A stretch of DNA of 9,496 nucleotides from Bacteroidales bacterium (GTDB lineage: Bacteria > Bacteroidota > Bacteroidia > Bacteroidales > Bacteroidaceae), in contig SFPC01000068.1 of the NCBI GenBank assembly GCA_004552195.1, positions 1-9,496 of the forward strand, read 5' to 3'. Both the position numbers and the translations under genes were made by a program. Of the stretch, positions 6,680-9,496 are shown one piece after another; position 1 is the stretch's first letter; each line of letters begins with the position of its first letter. Under the pieces are notes generated by a model. That model was given only the letters and a program-made list of their open reading frames with translations. It was not told the origin of the DNA and made no database searches.

Positions 6680-7060
6680 ATGCGCGAGATATTGTGCATT
6701 TTCTTTGGAGGCGGTGTAGGAAGTATTTGCCGCTACGCACTGGGGGCATGGCTTGCCTCTCCCACTGGACACCCCTGGCCCTGGGGCACCTATGCCGCCA
6801 ATGTATTGGGTAGCTTCAGCATCGGATTGTTGATGAGCTACTTCTGTGGAAAGCCGGGCGGCTGGTGGCAACTCTTGCTCATCACTGGCTTCTGCGGCGG
6901 CTTCACCACTTTCTCCACCCTATCGAACGAAACATTCCTACTGCTCCGCCAAGGGCTCTACCTTTGGAGCCTGGCCTACGCTGTTCTTTCTTTGCTATCG
7001 GGACTGTGCAGCGTGGCTTTAGGCTTTGCGCTGGGCAACCTGGTGTGGAAAACTGTCTGA
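6680..7060 (+). CDS. crcB: Fluoride ion channel CrcB/Fluc
   Basis: This 126-aa membrane protein has four hydrophobic segments and belongs to the CrcB/Fluc fluoride channels, which work as dual-topology dimers that let cytoplasmic F- out. Family motifs are in order: GGGVGSICRYALG (10-22), GTYAANVLGSFSIG (36-49) with the conserved pore Asn41, and GFCGGFTTFSTLSNE (70-84) with the central Na+-site TTFST core. The usual TTFSTF reads TTFSTL, so Leu81 replaces the second phenylalanine of the Phe box. ATG 6680 gives the standard length. Upstream in-frame ATGs (6563, 6638) would add an arginine-rich extension overlapping or abutting ribE and are unlikely. I see no fluoride (crcB) riboswitch between ribE and this gene. 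Confidence 0.94.
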   Translation: MREILCIFFGGGVGSICRYALGAWLASPTGHPWPWGTYAANVLGSFSIGLLMSYFCGKPGGWWQLLLITGFCGGFTTFSTLSNETFLLLRQGLYLWSLAYAVLSLLSGLCSVALGFALGNLVWKTV

Positions 7061-7084
7061 TTGATTCTTTCTGCCTTCTTTTCC

Positions 7085-7720
7085 ATGAGAAAAAAAGATT
7101 TATACGCCCACGTGCTGGCTTTCCTGGAAAGCACGATGGACTCTACCGAAACGGAGCTACACTACTCCAATCCTTTTGAGTTGCTCGTTGCCGTTGTGCT
7201 TTCGGCACAATGCACCGATAAACGGATTAACATGGTTACGCCGCGCCTTTTCGCCGACTACCCCACGCCGGAGGCTATGGCCGCCGCCACGCCCGAAACG
7301 ATTTTCTCCTATATAAGTTCCGTGAGTTATCCCAACAACAAGGCGAAACACCTGGTGGGGCTGGCACGGAAACTGTGCAGCGAATTTCAGGGCGAAGTGC
7401 CTTCCACACTGGAAGAGCTGACCCGCCTGCCCGGCGTGGGACGCAAAACGGCCAACGTCATCCAGGCCGTGGCATTTGGGAAGGCGGCCTTGGCGGTCGA
7501 CACCCACGTGTTCCGCGTAAGCCATCGCTTGGGTCTCGTACCGACCCGGTGCACCACGCCTTATAGCGTAGAGATGGAACTCAAGAAGTATATTCCGGAA
7601 GACAAGGTGGCCGCTTCGCACTATTGGCTGCTGCTTCACGGTCGCTACACTTGCACCGCGCGCTCGCCGAAATGCGCGAGGTGCGGCCTGCAAGCGGTGT
7701 GCGTTTCGCGAAAAGCATGA
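7085..7720 (+). CDS. nth: Endonuclease III (DNA glycosylase/AP lyase)
   Basis: This 211-aa protein, the same length as E. coli Nth, removes oxidised pyrimidines and cleaves the abasic site in base excision repair. The helix-hairpin-helix is LPGVGRKTANVIQ (115-127) with catalytic Lys121, followed by the catalytic Asp139 in VDTHVFR. A [4Fe-4S] cluster site closes the protein: C190-x6-C197-x2-C200-x5-C206. LLVAVVLSAQCTD (33-45) is the conserved N-terminal helix, with Cys43 where E. coli has Ala. An in-frame TTG at 7061 exists, but ATG 7085 gives the usual MRKKDLY start. It begins 24 nt after crcB and is probably the last gene of the lipoprotein-ribE-crcB-nth transcript. No clear plus-strand terminator is seen after it. 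Confidence 0.97.
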   Translation: MRKKDLYAHVLAFLESTMDSTETELHYSNPFELLVAVVLSAQCTDKRINMVTPRLFADYPTPEAMAAATPETIFSYISSVSYPNNKAKHLVGLARKLCSEFQGEVPSTLEELTRLPGVGRKTANVIQAVAFGKAALAVDTHVFRVSHRLGLVPTRCTTPYSVEMELKKYIPEDKVAASHYWLLLHGRYTCTARSPKCARCGLQAVCVSRKA

Positions 7721-7771
7721 ATTGAGTTGCAAGCATTTGAAACGAAATTGTAAGCATTCCGCCATTCAACG

Positions 7772-7815
7772 AAAAAACTATTTGCTGAACAGGAAATACA
7801 TTGTTTAACTTCAGC
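7772..7815 (-). terminator. Possible terminator of the lspA operon
   Basis: On the minus strand GCTGAA (7815-7810) can pair with TTCAGC (7789-7784). After AAATAG comes a run of six T (7777-7772). The 20-nt loop and the 6-nt gap before the T-run make it a weak candidate, but the position, 67 bp past the stop of the last minus-strand gene and short of the convergent nth gene, is right. Confidence 0.35.
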
Positions 7816-7881
7816 ATTCCCTCTGCCCGACTGAAATATTCAGAGAAATAATGGGCAAATCCACAGAGCCACTGATACCTC

Positions 7882-8058
7882 TTACGAAGTGAAACAATAA
7901 GTTTCATCGTGCCACTCGACAAAAGGTTCTTCCAACTGAAGCTTTCGGAAGCTGACCGGTCGGCCTTCGGCATCGAACGTAACAATTTGCCGAGACAACA
8001 GTTTGCCATCGGGCAACTGAATATGGGCAAAGGCTATTTCGCAAGCTACGTATTTCAT
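7882..8058 (-). CDS. 58-aa conserved-looking small protein, last gene of the lspA operon
   Basis: ATG at 8058-8056 and TAA at 7884-7882 give a 58-residue protein that starts MKYVACEIAFAHIQLPDGKL and ends in TYCFTS. The start overlaps the stop of the DUF4296 gene in an ATGA (8058-8055), the usual sign of translational coupling. The middle has LPDGKLLSRQIVTFDAEG, a pair of short strands joined by turns, then RPVSFRKLQLEEPFVEWHDETY. This matches my recollection of short hypothetical proteins of Bacteroidales with an LPDG...VVxLD..G......L..E.PFTEWY pattern; no function is known to me. There is no signal peptide or membrane segment, so it is probably cytoplasmic. Confidence 0.72.
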   Translation of the reverse strand: MKYVACEIAFAHIQLPDGKLLSRQIVTFDAEGRPVSFRKLQLEEPFVEWHDETYCFTS

Positions 8059-8957
8059 TGAAAATGGGAACGAGAGCGTTCGTTTTGTTCGGCCCGCATT
8101 AAGCTGTCGCGTATCTGCTTTTGGGGCGTAGGCAGCAACTGAAGGGTGGTATCAGTCTGCGCATTCATTTCCACTGCGGGTTCTTTATGCTCCTGCTGCT
8201 TGGAGGGATGGACGCACTGAAGATGTAAATTGGTGAGTGTGAGGAGACAGGGTCGCTCGCTCCACGGCGAAGCTAAATAAACATAGCCCTTGATACTCTC
8301 TACCTTTCGTGAACTATCCACTTCGAGCGTAAGGGTTTGCCATCCGCTCAAATGCAGATATTGTTGCTGCACGACCAAAGAGTCGCCTGCATACTGCAAA
8401 GCCAAAACGGCCAAAGCCTGTGGTTGACTGTTGCGATGATGCCATGCAGTAATGAACTTGCACTGCAGTCTGTCGCCGGTGTGCAGCAGGGTATCCGGTT
8501 TACAGGTAAAGGAGTAACGATTACAGCCCTGCGAATGGAGCAAGATGTGGGCGGGTGCCTGCCAAAGCATCAAGGTGTCGCCTTGCATATTTTGCGACCC
8601 TGCTTCACCGGGCACCTGCGGTTTGGAACCGGACGAAGGAGCCCCCATCCGTTCGGCCAAACGGGCATAGATTTTTCCCAACTGCTCGGTATGACGCGCA
8701 TACCACTCCATGGAATGATCGAAAGTGGCGGCATCGATGCCATACTTGGCAAATACAGTTTCGGTATAAAGACGTGTGTAATAGTCTACGCTGTCTGCTT
8801 CGGCCTGCATGGCGAGACCGCAAGCGAGGTGGTAATCGTAAAGAATTTCTTCCATTTTTCCTTCAGACAACACACCCGATGAATCGGTTTTCCGGCAGGA
8901 CGTCATACAGGCCGAAAGCAATAGGAAACACAACAGAATGAACTTAAACTGTTTCAT
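8055..8957 (-). CDS. DUF4296 domain-containing lipoprotein
   Basis: This 300-aa lipoprotein has a signal peptide MKQFKFILLCFLLLSAC with a canonical LSAC lipobox (lipidated Cys17); a second TSC at 19-21 is a less likely alternative. DUF4296 follows (about 29-105: VLSEGKMEEILYDYHLA, then a Tyr-rich helical stretch, and FAKYGIDAATFDHSMEWYARH). A Gly/Ser/Pro linker (about 107-125) leads to a beta-rich domain (about 130-255) that I do not recognise, then a polar tail (about 258-300) containing PTPQKQIRDSLMRAEQN. Function is unknown. The ORF can be read upstream to 9008, but that overlaps the lspA end and lacks a signal peptide, so ATG 8957 is chosen. It starts 37 nt after lspA, which encodes the peptidase that would process it, and its stop overlaps the next start. 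Confidence 0.9.
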   Translation of the reverse strand: MKQFKFILLCFLLLSACMTSCRKTDSSGVLSEGKMEEILYDYHLACGLAMQAEADSVDYYTRLYTETVFAKYGIDAATFDHSMEWYARHTEQLGKIYARLAERMGAPSSGSKPQVPGEAGSQNMQGDTLMLWQAPAHILLHSQGCNRYSFTCKPDTLLHTGDRLQCKFITAWHHRNSQPQALAVLALQYAGDSLVVQQQYLHLSGWQTLTLEVDSSRKVESIKGYVYLASPWSERPCLLTLTNLHLQCVHPSKQQEHKEPAVEMNAQTDTTLQLLPTPQKQIRDSLMRAEQNERSRSHFQ

Positions 8958-8994
8958 ATGGCATAAAAAAATGGAAGAAGAAACTAAAGTATGC

Positions 8995-9496
8995 CTACCG
9001 AGAGGCATGCAGAGAGAACAGTCCGCCGTTCTGCAACTGTTTGTAATAAAACAAAGCCAAAGCTATGACGCCACAACTGATGCTGGCATCTGCAAAGTTG
9101 AAGATGGCACCGAAGAAGACGTCGCCACCCACAAAGGGCATCCAATCGGGCCAAACGAACAAGGGGAAATAGAACATGTCAACTACCCTTCCCGTTAGGA
9201 AACTGCCATAACCTTGCCCAAACGCGACAAGCGTAGCAGGATTGCCCCATGGCGTGCTCTCTGTGAAAATCAAGCCATAGAAAAGGTTGTCAATAATGTT
9301 ACCGGCAGCACCTGCTATAATCATAGCTACGCAAACAATCAAGCCATAGGGTGCCTTGCGACTTATCAAACGATAAAGCACTACACCAAAGAAGCCGATG
9401 GCTACCACACGAAACAGTGCCAGAAACAGCGTTCCCACAAACTGCATGCCGAAAGCCATTCCCCGATTTTCGGTAAACACTAACTGGAACCAATCG
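8995..9496 (-). CDS. lspA: Lipoprotein signal peptidase (signal peptidase II), N-terminus cut by the window edge
   Basis: The minus-strand frame enters at the right edge (DWFQLVFTENRGMAFGM...) and ends with TAG at 8997-8995, showing 166 residues; the first helix and start codon lie outside. LspA is an inner-membrane aspartyl protease that cuts prolipoproteins before the lipidated cysteine. NRGMAFG is the conserved N-x-G-x-AF motif, GNIIDNLFYG carries the first catalytic Asp, and FNFADASISCG the second. Hydrophobic segments flank these. Between the catalytic motifs is an extended loop (LIFTESTPWGNPATLVAFGQ and on) longer than in E. coli LspA, as I recall for Bacteroidetes enzymes. It heads the visible operon with the DUF4296 lipoprotein and the 58-aa gene. 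Confidence 0.95.
   Translation of the reverse strand, partial: DWFQLVFTENRGMAFGMQFVGTLFLALFRVVAIGFFGVVLYRLISRKAPYGLIVCVAMIIAGAAGNIIDNLFYGLIFTESTPWGNPATLVAFGQGYGSFLTGRVVDMFYFPLFVWPDWMPFVGGDVFFGAIFNFADASISCGVIALALFYYKQLQNGGLFSLHASR

Noticed and set aside
6628..6680. Fluoride riboswitch before crcB.
   Set aside because: The 52-nt gap lacks the conserved pseudoknot sequences of the crcB motif and is too short for the aptamer plus an expression platform.
7727..7758. Direct repeat TTGCAAGCATT / TTGTAAGCATT after nth, 21-bp period.
   Set aside because: One pair of 11-mers with a mismatch in AT-rich intergenic DNA; no promoter is nearby that would make it an operator.
7581..8030. Minus-strand open frame of 149 codons covering the nth-lspA operon gap.
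   Set aside because: It runs antisense into nth and overlaps the better-supported 58-aa gene in another frame; its composition is not protein-like.
1..9496. CRISPR array, tRNA/rRNA genes, transposase, integrase or toxin-antitoxin genes.
   Set aside because: None seen on either strand: no regularly spaced repeats, no tRNA-like CCA-ended cloverleaf and no recombinase motifs.

Overview
The window reads as chromosomal core sequence from a member of the Bacteroidales (Bacteroides/Prevotella-like). The grounds are a DUF4296 lipoprotein directly downstream of lspA, a promoter of the Bacteroidetes type (TTG, 20-nt spacer, TAnnTTTG), start sites mostly preceded by A/T-rich sequence instead of Shine-Dalgarno motifs, and an AT-rich TATAATG/CATTATA intergenic repeat of a kind common in that order. 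This rests on recognising families by eye; no search was run.

Layout. Positions 1-857 are AT-rich and hold no convincing intact protein gene. They contain an open frame entering from the left edge and followed by a hairpin, a minus-strand terminator with what may be a decayed short gene behind it, a good Bacteroidetes promoter, and a run of nested helices (673-807) that looks like a structured RNA made from the plus strand. From 858 to 7720 every gene is on the plus strand: a single-pass membrane protein with helical repeats and a probable NTF2-like domain; a MaoC-like hydratase; a MITE-like inverted repeat; a YigZ/IMPACT protein; a GNAT acetyltransferase; aspS; a strong terminator; a small lipoprotein; riboflavin synthase; the fluoride channel CrcB; and endonuclease III. 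From 7882 to the right edge the genes are on the minus strand and form one operon: lspA (cut by the window edge), a DUF4296 lipoprotein, and a 58-aa protein whose start codon overlaps the previous stop. The two blocks converge in a 161-bp gap.

How the genes fit together. The plus block is a set of housekeeping genes that do not share one pathway: tRNA charging, flavin synthesis, fluoride export and base excision repair. Close spacing (21 to 80 nt) suggests co-transcription of yigZ-GNAT-aspS and of lipoprotein-ribE-crcB-nth, with the terminator after aspS dividing the two. The minus operon is coherent: LspA is the lipoprotein signal peptidase, and the next gene encodes a lipoprotein it would process.

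I found no obvious defence, mobile or biosynthetic system. The strongest unexplained signal is the candidate structured RNA at 673-807. Next are the possible gene remnant at 332-588 and the repeat at 2301-2410, which supplies the stop codon of one gene and ends 8 nt before the next.
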